DNA of 64,000 bases from Saccharibacillus sp. O23 (GTDB lineage: Bacteria; Bacillota; Bacilli; Paenibacillales; Paenibacillaceae), in NCBI RefSeq assembly GCF_002205895.1, contig NZ_NJDE01000003.1, positions 1 to 64,000 of the forward strand, in the 5' to 3' direction. This document shows positions 26,381 to 36,011 of this stretch, in pieces; position 1 is the stretch's first letter, and every line of letters begins with the position of its first letter. The position numbers and the translations under genes are program-made. Below the pieces are notes generated by a model. It was not told where the DNA came from. It was given only the letters and a program-made list of their open reading frames with translations, and did not search any database.

Positions 26381-28630
26381 TTAACGGAGAGCGGAAATTT
26401 CGGAATTCGCGGCAGCGGCGGACGCTGCGCCGTCGACGTCCGGACGAGGCGGGCGAGCGGGCCAGAATGCGGCTCCGCCCAGCAAACGCGTGATCGAAGG
26501 AACCAAGAACGGCCGAACGATGAACGTATCGAGCAGCACGCCCAGCGCCGTCACCACGCCGAATTGCACCAGCACTTGAATCGGCAGCGTCGCCAACACC
26601 GCGAACGTTCCGGCCAGAATGACGCCCGCCGAAGTGATGACCGTGCCCGTCTCGCCGACGCCTTCGCGGATCGCCTGCTTGAGCGGCAGGCGGCGGCTTT
26701 TGCTCCAGATGCTCGAGATCATGAAAATGTTGTAATCCTCGCCGAGCGCGACCAAGAACACGAAAGCGTAGAGCGGGATCGCGCCTTGAACGGCGTCTTG
26801 GCCCAGCACGTAATGCAGGATCAGCCAACCGAGACCCAACGCGGAGAAATAAGACAGCACGACGGTCGCGATCAGATAGACGGTCGCCACGATCGAACGC
26901 AGGTAAGCCAGCAGCAGGATCGCGATCAATCCGATGACGACCGGAATGATCAGATCCGTATCGCGGTCGGTCGCCGCGCGCGTGTCGGTCTGGGTCGCCG
27001 TTTGTCCGCCGATCCAGATCTTGCCGTCCGGCGAAGACGCGCCCGCATCGGTCAGCGAAGTCTCGGCGGCGCTTCGCAGCTCCGCGATATCGTCCATCGC
27101 TTCGTTGGAGTACGGGTTGATATTCAGTTTGACGCTATAGAGCCGGATGTTCGCGTTCTCCGCTCCGTTCTCGGGTTCCGCCACGCTCGCGACGAACGGC
27201 AGCGCCGCCAAGCGGTCCGCCAGATCGTTGTCTCGGCCTTCCGTATCGACCATCACCTGTACCGGAGCCAATTCCCCCGGCGTGAAGCCTTTGCCGATCG
27301 CGTCGAAGCCTTCCACCGATTCCATGTCCGACGGGAACGAAGACAGCAGATCGTAGGTGAAGCGGATCTGCGAAGAAGCGGCGGCCAGGCCGCCCAGCAC
27401 GATCAAGGAAGCGATCACCACGGTCCACGGACGCTCGGTGACGATGCGGCCGATCGCGCTGTCTTTGTTTTTCTTGCGCGGTTTGACCGGTTTGTTTTTC
27501 CGGCGCGCGCGTTCTTCTTCCATCTCCGGCGTGCGCGGCACGAACGGGAAGAACGAAGCCCGGCCGATAATGCCGAGCAGCGCGGGAACCAGCGTCAAGC
27601 TGGCGACGCCCATGATCAGGATCGCCACGCCGAACGGCACGGCGAACCGATGATAAGCCCCGTACTTCGCGAGCAGCAGCGTGAACAGCGACAGCACGAC
27701 CGTCAAGCCGCTCATCGCGATCGCTCCCGACGAATCGGCTAGCGCGGCTCTGAGCGCCGCTTTCTTGTCGGCCGTCTCGGTCAAGCAGTGTCTGAACCGA
27801 GTAATCAGGAACAAGCAATAATCCGTTCCCGCTCCGAACAGCAGCACGGTCATGATCGAGATGCCCTGCGCGTCGGCCGTGATCCAGCCCCGATCGGCCA
27901 TCGTGCCGAGAACCGGGCTGATGACCAGATACGCGAAGCCGACGGCGACGATCGGGATCAGCGCGAGGATCGGCGAGCGATAGATCAACAGCAGGATCAC
28001 CAAGACCAGAACTACCGTGGCGATCAGCAGCGAGACGTCGGCGTTCTGGAACAACGCTCCGGCGTCGATGGCGATGCCGACCGGACCCGTTACGCGGGCC
28101 GACAGCTCCGACGTTCCCGTATCGACGGCGAACGGATCGCTTCCGAATACGGCGTTGATGCGTTCTTTGAGCAGCGTCACGTCTTCTTTGAGCGCGTCCG
28201 TGTCGGCCGCTTCGTCGAAGGTCACCGGAAGCACGATCGTGCCGCCGTCTTCGGACAGCAGCGACTGGCGCGCGGGAGCCGGAAGTTTATGCAGCGGCAG
28301 CACGCCTTTCTGCTGCGGAAGCGGATCGCTCTCCAGCGACTCCGTCAATTTCGCCAGACCGTTCAAGTCTTCGCCGCTCAAGCCTCCGCTTCGATTCCAG
28401 ACCAGCAGCGCCGGCTGGCCGCCGTCGCCCGGAAACTCTCGCTCCGCGACCTGCGCGGCCTGCACCGACGGATACTGATCGCTCAGATCGGCGGCGTTGT
28501 TGTTTTCCCGTTCGTTGATTCCCGGCCAGAGCACGTTGAGCAGCACGGCAGCCGCGATCCATACCGCCAGCACGACCCATCTTCCTACGCGGCCGGACAG
28601 CGCGCCGAAGATCCCTTTTCTCTCGTTCAT
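26381..28630 (-). CDS. MMPL-family RND-type transporter
   Basis: A 749-residue membrane protein with two homologous halves, each a transmembrane helix, an extracellular domain of about 140 residues, and five further helices. Motifs such as FGAGTDYCLFLITRFRH and FLVALGEDYNIFMIS are the conserved helix-4 regions of MMPL proteins (YdfJ/YdgH type). Such transporters export lipids, drugs or peptides using the proton gradient. The ATG at 28630 follows AGGAGGAG. It appears monocistronic, with a promoter holding twin operators at 28715-28767, so a substrate-sensing repressor is likely. Confidence 0.9.
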   Translation of the reverse strand: MNERKGIFGALSGRVGRWVVLAVWIAAAVLLNVLWPGINERENNNAADLSDQYPSVQAAQVAEREFPGDGGQPALLVWNRSGGLSGEDLNGLAKLTESLESDPLPQQKGVLPLHKLPAPARQSLLSEDGGTIVLPVTFDEAADTDALKEDVTLLKERINAVFGSDPFAVDTGTSELSARVTGPVGIAIDAGALFQNADVSLLIATVVLVLVILLLIYRSPILALIPIVAVGFAYLVISPVLGTMADRGWITADAQGISIMTVLLFGAGTDYCLFLITRFRHCLTETADKKAALRAALADSSGAIAMSGLTVVLSLFTLLLAKYGAYHRFAVPFGVAILIMGVASLTLVPALLGIIGRASFFPFVPRTPEMEEERARRKNKPVKPRKKNKDSAIGRIVTERPWTVVIASLIVLGGLAAASSQIRFTYDLLSSFPSDMESVEGFDAIGKGFTPGELAPVQVMVDTEGRDNDLADRLAALPFVASVAEPENGAENANIRLYSVKLNINPYSNEAMDDIAELRSAAETSLTDAGASSPDGKIWIGGQTATQTDTRAATDRDTDLIIPVVIGLIAILLLAYLRSIVATVYLIATVVLSYFSALGLGWLILHYVLGQDAVQGAIPLYAFVFLVALGEDYNIFMISSIWSKSRRLPLKQAIREGVGETGTVITSAGVILAGTFAVLATLPIQVLVQFGVVTALGVLLDTFIVRPFLVPSITRLLGGAAFWPARPPRPDVDGAASAAAANSEISALR

Positions 28631-28714
28631 GTTCTCCTCCTGTCGGCATGTTCGTCATGCCTCGATCTTTCTGTCAAGTCGCACGTTTCCCCCGAAATGT
28701 CGGCTCGCTCCCGA

Positions 28715-28767
28715 ATGACCGACGAGTCATCTGGCTCTATTATGACTCATGGGTCATACGCGGTCAA
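28715..28767 (-). promoter_or_regulatory. MMPL promoter with two ATGAC-N6-GTCAT operators
   Basis: On the minus strand TTGACC (28762-28767) and CATAAT (28739-28744) are separated by 17 nt. Palindromes ATGAC-N6-GTCAT lie in the spacer/-10 (28742-28757) and just after +1 (28715-28730). This is typical TetR or MarR-type repression; no adjacent regulator gene exists. Confidence 0.65.
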
Positions 28768-28770
28768 GAG

Positions 28771-28845
28771 CTTCGGACAGGAGCCGGGAAATAAACTTCG
28801 CGTCTCCGAGAGACGCGTATCGCCGCGGCAATCTCCTGTCCGAAG
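28771..28845. repeat. Long inverted repeat with nested hairpin
   Basis: CTTCGGACAGGAG (28771-28783) pairs perfectly with CTCCTGTCCGAAG (28833-28845), enclosing an 8-bp CGCGTCTC/GAGACGCG hairpin (28799-28817). It lies between the lipid kinase stop and the MMPL promoter and lacks a T run, so it is not an ordinary terminator. Confidence 0.7.
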
Positions 28846-28880
28846 AACGCTTTGTCCGCGATATTCCTCGCGAACCCCCT

Positions 28881-29882
28881 TTAATCCTCGAACGTGTTCC
28901 GGCGCGAATCCCGCTCGCCTGCCGTCTTCGTTCGCGTCTCTCCGTCGACTTTGCCCGAACCGCCCAGTCCGCCGAGGAGCCCGCCCGAAGGCGCTTCAGG
29001 CCCGTAGAAGAAACGCAGCTTGGAAGGAAGCACCGAGATCTCGGCAGGCGTCTCCAGATACACTTCGCCGTCGCTGTCGATCCGTTTGGGCTCGTCCGTT
29101 TCGACCCGCAGGGAGGCCGTTTGCAGATATTCGATCACCCCGCCGCCCGCTCGGTAATCGGTCAGATCGCCGCCGTTGATGACCTGCCAAGCCAGCGATA
29201 ATCCCGCTTCGCGCACGATCAGAACGTCCAACAGGCCGTCTTGAACGCCTTCCCCCGCGAAAGGCAGCTTGGCGGTTCCCAGCGAGCGGCCGTTCGCCAC
29301 CAGAATCATCACGGCTTCGCTGTCGATCGTGCCTTCGTCATGCGTCAAGCGGAAAGCGAAAGGCTCGGCTTGGCGCAAAGTCCGCAGCGTGCTGAGGAAA
29401 TAACTGAGCTTGCCCATCCGCTCTTTCTGATCGGAATCGATATTTTCCGACGTATCGGTGATCAAGCCGATTCCGACGAAATTCGTGAACACCCGACCGT
29501 TTACGCTGCCCAGATCGGTCTCTTTTAATCGGCCCGCCAACACTTCTTCCGCCGCGCGGCCTACCTGAAGCGGCAGGCGCAGCGTACGCGCGAAATCGTT
29601 GCACGTTCCGCCCGGCAGCACGGCCACGGCGGGCGCGGGATCGGCGAAAGCCGCCCCGTTGATGCATTCGTGCACGGTTCCGTCGCCTCCGAGCACGAGC
29701 AGAAGCTCATGATCGCCGCCGCGCTCCCGGCAAGCTTTCTCGCCGTCTCCCGGCTCTTGCGTCTGTACCAACGTAAGTTCTCCGACTTCTCCCGCCAACG
29801 CCGCGACGGTATCGCCGAGCTGCGCGGCTTTTTCTTTGCCTGCTTTGCTGTTGTAGACCAACATCGCGCTTTTCCAACGCAT
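28881..29882 (-). CDS. Diacylglycerol/lipid kinase family protein (YegS/BmrU-like)
   Basis: A 333-residue cytoplasmic enzyme with the NAD-kinase-like catalytic fold of diacylglycerol and sphingosine kinases. The nucleotide-binding GGDGTVHE (about residues 64-71) and PGGTCNDFARTL motifs are clear, and IDSDGE lies in the C-terminal beta domain. The last 35 residues are a poorly conserved charged tail. It probably phosphorylates diacylglycerol or another lipid alcohol, for example to recycle the diacylglycerol left by lipoteichoic acid synthesis. GGAGG precedes the ATG. The gene is alone on its transcript as far as can be seen. Confidence 0.88.
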   Translation of the reverse strand: MRWKSAMLVYNSKAGKEKAAQLGDTVAALAGEVGELTLVQTQEPGDGEKACRERGGDHELLLVLGGDGTVHECINGAAFADPAPAVAVLPGGTCNDFARTLRLPLQVGRAAEEVLAGRLKETDLGSVNGRVFTNFVGIGLITDTSENIDSDQKERMGKLSYFLSTLRTLRQAEPFAFRLTHDEGTIDSEAVMILVANGRSLGTAKLPFAGEGVQDGLLDVLIVREAGLSLAWQVINGGDLTDYRAGGGVIEYLQTASLRVETDEPKRIDSDGEVYLETPAEISVLPSKLRFFYGPEAPSGGLLGGLGGSGKVDGETRTKTAGERDSRRNTFED

Positions 29883-30024
29883 TTCTTCATCCTCCGTTCG
29901 CCTGAGAGCGATTCTGTCGTCGACATTCTCTTATCATTACCCCGCGCGGCTCCGCAAGACCGCAGGAGGATCGAACGCAAACGAAAAACCCGGCAAACCT
30001 GATCCTTCGTCAACTTCTAATCCA

Positions 30025-30056
30025 AGGTTTACGTTCTCCCGAGAGCGCGTAAACCT
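30025..30056. other. Hairpin after the MHYT gene
   Basis: AGGTTTACG (30025-30033) pairs with CGTAAACCT (30048-30056), with extra pairing in the loop. There is no T run; it could be a weak terminator of the leftward MHYT-GGDEF-EAL gene. Confidence 0.4.
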
Positions 30057-30081
30057 GTTGTTAGTTAGCGTTGACAAAGAC

Positions 30082-32130
30082 CTAATCGGCTTGTCGGGTT
30101 CCTATCGGTGCAGCATTGACGCGCCACGCTCCGGCTTCGACTTCATCCGGCAGCATGGGACGTCCATAATAATAACCTTGCATCAGCACGCAGCCGCGCG
30201 ACAGCAGAAAATCGGCTTGTTCCGCCGTCTCGACGCCTTCCGCCACCACTTCCAGATCGAGCAGGCGCGCGATGCCGATGATGCCTACGATCAGCGCCTG
30301 TTTGGATAGCAGATTGCTGTTTTTAACGAACGACTGATCGATCTTGAGCGTATCCACCGGAATCTCGTCCAGCCTTCCGAGCGACGAATGTCCGGTTCCG
30401 AAATCGTCCATCGACACCCGGACTTTCAGGTCGCGGACCTGCTGAAGCTGGGACAGCGTGATCGCCATGTTCTTCATCGCGATCGATTCGGTGATCTCGA
30501 GTTCCAGCATCGTGCCGGGCAATCCGCTGGAGCGCAGCGCTTCGTCCACCATCTGGAAAAGCGTCATGCTCTCGAATACGCGATAAGACATATTTACCGA
30601 GATGCAGACGCGGAACTTCCCTTCGTCCTGCCAACGTTTGTTCTGGCGGCATACTTCGCCGAGCATCCAGCGGGTCATCGGCACGATCAGGCCCGTTTCC
30701 TCGGCGATCGGGATAAATTCGCCCGGCGAAACGACGCCTTTCTCCGGATGCCGCCAACGGAGCAGCGCTTCGAATCCGGCTTCGCGGCTCGAACGGGCAT
30801 CCCATTTGGGCTGGTACACGATAAAGAATTGGCCGTGTTCGAGCGCGACGCGCATATCTTTCTCCAATTCCATCTTGCGGGTCAACTGCCCGCCGATTCC
30901 CGCGTTGAAGAAGACGGTCTTGTCTTTGCCCGAAGCTTTCGCTTGGTACAGCGCGGCGTCCGCCGCTTTGAGCAGCGACGAGCGATCCTGTCCGTGCCCG
31001 GGAAACAGACTGATGCCGGCGCTTGCCGTCACGTACAGCTCGTTGCCTTCGATCAGGTAAGGACGGCCGATCTCGTTAAGCATCATGTTCACCCGATGCA
31101 GCAGAAGTTCCGGATCTTTCTCCGAGCCTACCAACAGAAACTCGTCGCCGTCCATGCGAAACAATGCTTCTTGATCTTGGATTCGGGTACGGATGCGCTG
31201 TGCGGCATGGCTCAACAATTGGTCGCCCAGATCCCTGCCCAACGTATCGTTGATCACTTTGAAACGATCGAGATTGACCAGCACCATCGAACCCAACCGA
31301 TCTTCGGCAAGACGGCGATCGGCGTATTCGGCCAACGCGTAACGGTTTCGAAGACCGGTCAACGGATCGAGAAAAGCAAGCTGCTTGAGCATGCGGCGTT
31401 CGAATACCATAAACGTCCACGTAATCGCCAGAATCGCGGCTACCAAGATCGACGCTCCGGTTACGAAATACGAAGAAGGCAGGCCCGTATACCCCAACGC
31501 GGCAGCGGGAGAACGTATGCTGTCGATGCGCAGCGCGCCCAGTACCGCATGCTGCGTGGCGAAAAGACCCGACCCGAGAATGAGCGCGGCGACCGGAAGC
31601 GACAAAGAGAAGCCGGACGAACGGCGAAAATTGCCAAGCACATAAAGCGCAAAATAAGCGGAAATGAATATAATCGCGATCGAAAAAAATCCGACGATCG
31701 GATCCACGCCCACGATGATGCCGGGACGCAGCGAGAGAATGCCCAATGCGGACATCAACGTGACGCCGAAACCGAATGCGGCGCCGGCGAGCCGACTCGT
31801 TACGGGCTGCTGCTTGACGAACAGTCGAAGCATTATGTATGCGGACAAACTGACCGCGACGAACGCCGATCCGGCAATGACGGGGTCGTAATGCAGCGAG
31901 ACGCGGCGATGGTACGAACACAAACTCATCACGTGAACCAACCAAGTTCCCGTACCGAGAACCGTCCCGGCCGCGACCAGATGGATTCGTTTGTCTCCCC
32001 GCCTCGTTCGTCCTTTTCTTCCGGCCAGGCTGAAGCTCAAGTAACAGGAGAGCACCGCGACCGACAGCGATAGGACGATCCATATGCCGTTCCAATTCTC
32101 CGTTAAACCTGTGTCGAGGACAGAGATCAT
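30082..32130 (-). CDS. MHYT-GGDEF-EAL cyclic-di-GMP protein
   Basis: A 682-residue membrane protein. About seven helices in residues 15-235 form an MHYT sensory domain (VHVMSL-type metal motifs), followed by a GGDEF domain (about 240-405) and an EAL domain (about 420-670). The GGDEF signature is altered to DGDEF (327-331), which probably lowers or removes cyclase activity. The EAL domain keeps EALLRW (E454), SVNMS, LEITES, DDFGTGHSSL and the VAEGVET motif, so phosphodiesterase activity is likely. A TATAAT -10 lies about 90 nt upstream on its strand; the Shine-Dalgarno is weak. Confidence 0.92.
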   Translation of the reverse strand: MISVLDTGLTENWNGIWIVLSLSVAVLSCYLSFSLAGRKGRTRRGDKRIHLVAAGTVLGTGTWLVHVMSLCSYHRRVSLHYDPVIAGSAFVAVSLSAYIMLRLFVKQQPVTSRLAGAAFGFGVTLMSALGILSLRPGIIVGVDPIVGFFSIAIIFISAYFALYVLGNFRRSSGFSLSLPVAALILGSGLFATQHAVLGALRIDSIRSPAAALGYTGLPSSYFVTGASILVAAILAITWTFMVFERRMLKQLAFLDPLTGLRNRYALAEYADRRLAEDRLGSMVLVNLDRFKVINDTLGRDLGDQLLSHAAQRIRTRIQDQEALFRMDGDEFLLVGSEKDPELLLHRVNMMLNEIGRPYLIEGNELYVTASAGISLFPGHGQDRSSLLKAADAALYQAKASGKDKTVFFNAGIGGQLTRKMELEKDMRVALEHGQFFIVYQPKWDARSSREAGFEALLRWRHPEKGVVSPGEFIPIAEETGLIVPMTRWMLGEVCRQNKRWQDEGKFRVCISVNMSYRVFESMTLFQMVDEALRSSGLPGTMLELEITESIAMKNMAITLSQLQQVRDLKVRVSMDDFGTGHSSLGRLDEIPVDTLKIDQSFVKNSNLLSKQALIVGIIGIARLLDLEVVAEGVETAEQADFLLSRGCVLMQGYYYGRPMLPDEVEAGAWRVNAAPIGTRQAD

Positions 32131-32296
32131 AAATCGGTACCCACTTTGCGTTATGATATTGGTTCGAAATTCGCCTCATTGCTCTTGCTTGAAGCAAGTA
32201 AAACCTTTCCCTCATTATATCGAATAAATGAACGAAATCCATTAGGATGATAGGTATCTATGCAAAAAAATGCATGAGTTTACCTGATGCGCGCGC

Positions 32297-32324
32297 AAAA
32301 AAGAACCGGCGAGATCGCCGGTTC
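32297..32324 (-). terminator. Terminator of the MarR-ABC exporter operon
   Basis: GAACCGGCGA (32303-32312) and TCGCCGGTTC (32315-32324) form a tight stem followed on the minus strand by six T residues, about 70 nt after the operon end. Confidence 0.85.
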
Positions 32325-32394
32325 CGCAAGTTCGGATTCGTTAAGGTGTTCTTTTGCGGACGAATGACGGATTCGACAACCGAAAGCCGGATGT

Positions 32395-34266
32395 TTACAC
32401 GGCTTCTTCGGAGAATTGGCTGTTGTACAGGTCGGCATAGAATCCGCCCGACGCCAACAGTTCTTCGTGGGTGCCCTGCTCGATGACTTCGCCGTGGTTC
32501 ATGACGAGAATCAGGTCCGCGCCTTTGATCGTCGACAAACGGTGCGCGATCACGAAGCTGGTGCGTCCTTTCATCAATTCGCCCATCGCCTGCTGAATGA
32601 AGATCTCGGTCCGCGTATCGACGCTGCTCGTCGCTTCGTCGAGAATCAGGATGCGAGGGTCCGCCAATACGGCGCGCGCGATCGTCAGCAGCTGTTTCTG
32701 ACCTTGTGAGATGTTCGACGCTTCTTCGTTCAGCACCGTGTCGTAACCGTCCGGCAGCGTTCGGATGAAGTGATCGGCTCTCGCCGCTTCCGCCGCGCGC
32801 ACGATCTCTTCTTCGGTCGCCCCTTCGCGTCCGTAAGCGATATTCTCGCGAATGGTTCCGCCGAACAGCCACGTATCTTGAAGCACCATGCCGAACAGCG
32901 AACGCAGACGATCGCGGTCGAGCTTGGCCGTATCGACGCCGTCGATCTTGATCGCCCCGCCGTTCACTTCGTAGAAACGCATCAGCAGGTTGATCAGCGT
33001 GGTCTTGCCGGCCCCTGTCGGACCGACGATGGCTACGGTCTGCCCCGGAAGCACGTCGATATTCATGTCTTTGATCAGCGGCTTGTCTTCCGAATAACCG
33101 AAACGGACATGTTCGAATTTGACTTCGCCTTTGCCGGTCATCCGCTGCTCCAGCTTCAGATCGGGCGATTGCTCTTCTTCGTCCAAGACTTCGAATACGC
33201 GTTCCGCGGAAGCGACCGTGGACTGAATGATATTGGCGATGTTCGCCGTCTGGGTGATCGGCTGCGTGAACTGTCTGGCGTATTGAATGAACGCCAAGAT
33301 GTCGCCGATCTTGATCCGTCCGTTGGTCGCGAAGATGCCGCCGACCACGCAGATCAACACGTAGCCGATATTGCCGATGAACGACATCAGCGGCATGATC
33401 AAGCCGGAGATGAACTGCGCTTTCCAGCCGGATTCGTACAATTCGGCGTTATGCTTCTCGAACTGCCGCTGCGAAGCATCTTCCCGGCCGTAGGCTTTGA
33501 TGACGCGTTGGCCGTTGTACATCTCTTCGACATGGCCGTTGAGATCGCCCAGCGCGCGCTGTTGGCCGGCGAAATGTTTCTGCGAGCGCTTCGCGATCAC
33601 GATGACCACCACGAGGCTGAGCGGGATCGTCAGCACGGTGATCAGCGTCATGATCGGGCTGATCGTCAGCATCATGACGATGACGCCGACGATCGTCACG
33701 AGCGACGTGATGATCTGCGTCAAGCTCTGCTGCAGCGTGTTGCTGATATTATCCATATCGTTGGTCACGCGGCTCAGCACGTCGCCGTAAGGGTGGTTGT
33801 CGTAATATTTCAGCGGCAGGCGGTCCAGTTTTTCTTTGACCTCTTTGCGCAGGCCGTAAGAGGTGCGCTGCGCGACGCCCGCCATGATGTACTGCTGAAG
33901 ATAACCGAACAATGCGCTCGCGACGTACAGTCCGGCGAGAATCATGACGATCTGCCAGATGTATTCGAAATCGACTGCCGCGCCCGGAATCCCCTGCATC
34001 TTGGCGATGACGCCTTCGCTGAGTTTGGTGACGGCTTTGGACATGATCTTCGGTCCCAGAATATTGAAGACCGTGCTCAAGATCGCCGTGATCAATACCG
34101 CGAGCAGATGGAACTTGAACGGAGCCAAATAACCCGTCAAGCGCTTGAACGTCGCTTTGAAGTTCTTCGGTTTGGCTCCCGGCATCATCATGCCGCCCGG
34201 TCCGTGTCCCATGCCGGGCCCGGGACCTCTGCGCGGAGCCTGCGCTTTGCTGTTTTGTTCGCTCAT
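32395..34266 (-). CDS. ABC exporter half-transporter (permease-ATPase), second subunit
   Basis: A 623-residue fused membrane-ATPase protein: a Gly/Met/Pro-rich N-terminal extension (residues 10-32), six helices, then a nucleotide-binding domain with Walker A GPTGAGKTT, signature ISQGQ and Walker B ILILDEATSSVDTRTE. It resembles YfiC-type partners of heterodimeric multidrug exporters. The catalytic Glu after Walker B is kept and the signature is ISQGQ rather than LSGGQ, a common asymmetry in heterodimers. The start overlaps the previous stop (ATGA), so the two subunits are translationally coupled. Confidence 0.92.
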   Translation of the reverse strand: MSEQNSKAQAPRRGPGPGMGHGPGGMMMPGAKPKNFKATFKRLTGYLAPFKFHLLAVLITAILSTVFNILGPKIMSKAVTKLSEGVIAKMQGIPGAAVDFEYIWQIVMILAGLYVASALFGYLQQYIMAGVAQRTSYGLRKEVKEKLDRLPLKYYDNHPYGDVLSRVTNDMDNISNTLQQSLTQIITSLVTIVGVIVMMLTISPIMTLITVLTIPLSLVVVIVIAKRSQKHFAGQQRALGDLNGHVEEMYNGQRVIKAYGREDASQRQFEKHNAELYESGWKAQFISGLIMPLMSFIGNIGYVLICVVGGIFATNGRIKIGDILAFIQYARQFTQPITQTANIANIIQSTVASAERVFEVLDEEEQSPDLKLEQRMTGKGEVKFEHVRFGYSEDKPLIKDMNIDVLPGQTVAIVGPTGAGKTTLINLLMRFYEVNGGAIKIDGVDTAKLDRDRLRSLFGMVLQDTWLFGGTIRENIAYGREGATEEEIVRAAEAARADHFIRTLPDGYDTVLNEEASNISQGQKQLLTIARAVLADPRILILDEATSSVDTRTEIFIQQAMGELMKGRTSFVIAHRLSTIKGADLILVMNHGEVIEQGTHEELLASGGFYADLYNSQFSEEAV

Positions 34267-36011
34267 TGCACTTCCTCCTCTAACCGTGCGGCGATCTCTT
34301 CTTCGGACAATTGCGAAGAAACGATCTCGCGATACACTTCGCTGGTACGCATCAATTCGCCGTGGCGGCCGACTCCGGCCACCCGGCCTTGGTCGAGCAC
34401 GATGATGCGGTCGGCATCCATGACCGTGCTGACGCGCTGCGCGACCATCAGGACGGTCGAGTCTTTGGTCTCATGCTTCAACGCGGCGCGAAGTCTGGCG
34501 TCGGTCTTGAAGTCGAGCGCCGAGAAGCTGTCGTCGAAAATATAGATTTCCGGACGACGCACCAGCGCTCTGGCGATCGACAAGCGCTGTTTCTGACCGC
34601 CGGACAGGTTCGACCCGCCCTGCGAGACCGGCGAATCGTAGCCTTCTTCGAGGCCGTCGATAAACTCGGCCGCCTGCGCGATCCGGGCCGCTTCGCGAAC
34701 TTCTTCGTCGGTCGCGTCTTCTTTGCCGTGGCGGATATTCTCCGCCACGCTGCCCGTGAACAGCAGCGCTTTCTGCGGCACGTAACCGATCTTGCGGCGC
34801 AGCGATTCCTGCGACAGATCGCGGATATCCACGCCGTCGACCAACACGGCGCCGGAGGAGACGTCGTAGAAGCGCGGAATCAAGCTGACGAGCGTCGATT
34901 TGCCCGATCCGGTGCCGCCGATGATCGCGGTGACTTCGCCCGGCTTGGCATCGAACGAGATATGTTCGATCGCCGGCGCTTCCGCGCCTTCGTAGCTGAA
35001 GGACACGTCGCGGAATTCCAGATGGCCGCGTTCGGAGACCGTCTTCGGCGACGGAGCGTCTTCGATATCCGGCACGGCTTCGAGGACTTCGTTGATCCGG
35101 CCGGCGGATACGGAAGCCCGCGGAACCATGACGAAGATGATCGAGACCATGATCAAAGAGAACAGAATTTGCATCGCGTATTGGATGAACGCGATCAGGT
35201 TGCCGAGCTGCATATGCCCGGCGTCGATCCGGATACTGCCGAACCAGATGATCGCGATCGTGGAGAAGTTCAAGATCAGCATCATGGCCGGCATCATGGC
35301 CGCCATCAGCTTATTGACGCGGATCGCCGTATCCGTCAGATCGCGGCTCGCTTCGTCGAACCGTTTGCGTTCGCTGTCTTCGCGGCCGAACGCGCGGATG
35401 ACGCGAATCCCGGTCAAGTTCTCGCGCAGCACGAGGTTCAATCGGTCGATCTTTTTCTGCATCGCTTTGAACAGCGGCAGCGCGCTGCGTCCGAGGACCA
35501 GAATCAAGAGGGCCAGAATCGGAATGACCACGACCAGCACCAGCGACAGTTGGGCGTCTTTGGACACGGCCATGATGATCCCGCCGATCATCATCATCGG
35601 CGCCATCGCCAGCATCCGCAGCATCATGATCAGCACCTGCTGAACCTGCGTGATATCGTTGGTGGTCCGGGTGATCAGCGAAGCCGTACCGAACTTATCG
35701 AATTCTTTGAGCGTGAATCGCTGCGCGTGCGAGAAGACTTTGCTGCGCAGATCGCGGCCGAATCCCATCGATACCCGGGCGGACAGATAGCTGCCGACGA
35801 TCGAACAGACCATGCCGGCCAGCGCTACGCCGAGCATCAGTCCGCCGATCTGCCAGATGTACGGAATATCGCTTTTGGCGATGCCTTCGTCGACGATGTC
35901 GGCCATGAGAGTCGGCAGGTACAATTCGGTCAACGCCTGCACGAACACGGCCAACAAGACGAATACCACGCCGACCCGATAAGGCTTCAGCATGCGGAAC
36001 AATTTCATCAT
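34263..36011 (-). CDS. ABC exporter half-transporter (permease-ATPase), first subunit
   Basis: A 582-residue half-transporter with six helices and an ATPase domain: Walker A GGTGSGKST, signature LSGGQ, and Walker B YIFDDSFSALD. Here the usual catalytic Glu after the Walker B Asp is Asp (FDDS), which marks a degenerate ATP site typical of one half of heterodimeric exporters (YfiB/BmrC type). The ATG at 36011 overlaps the MarR stop by 4 nt and has AAAGGAGA upstream. With the next gene it should export drugs or other amphipathic compounds. Confidence 0.92.
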   Translation of the reverse strand: MMKLFRMLKPYRVGVVFVLLAVFVQALTELYLPTLMADIVDEGIAKSDIPYIWQIGGLMLGVALAGMVCSIVGSYLSARVSMGFGRDLRSKVFSHAQRFTLKEFDKFGTASLITRTTNDITQVQQVLIMMLRMLAMAPMMMIGGIIMAVSKDAQLSLVLVVVIPILALLILVLGRSALPLFKAMQKKIDRLNLVLRENLTGIRVIRAFGREDSERKRFDEASRDLTDTAIRVNKLMAAMMPAMMLILNFSTIAIIWFGSIRIDAGHMQLGNLIAFIQYAMQILFSLIMVSIIFVMVPRASVSAGRINEVLEAVPDIEDAPSPKTVSERGHLEFRDVSFSYEGAEAPAIEHISFDAKPGEVTAIIGGTGSGKSTLVSLIPRFYDVSSGAVLVDGVDIRDLSQESLRRKIGYVPQKALLFTGSVAENIRHGKEDATDEEVREAARIAQAAEFIDGLEEGYDSPVSQGGSNLSGGQKQRLSIARALVRRPEIYIFDDSFSALDFKTDARLRAALKHETKDSTVLMVAQRVSTVMDADRIIVLDQGRVAGVGRHGELMRTSEVYREIVSSQLSEEEIAARLEEEVQ

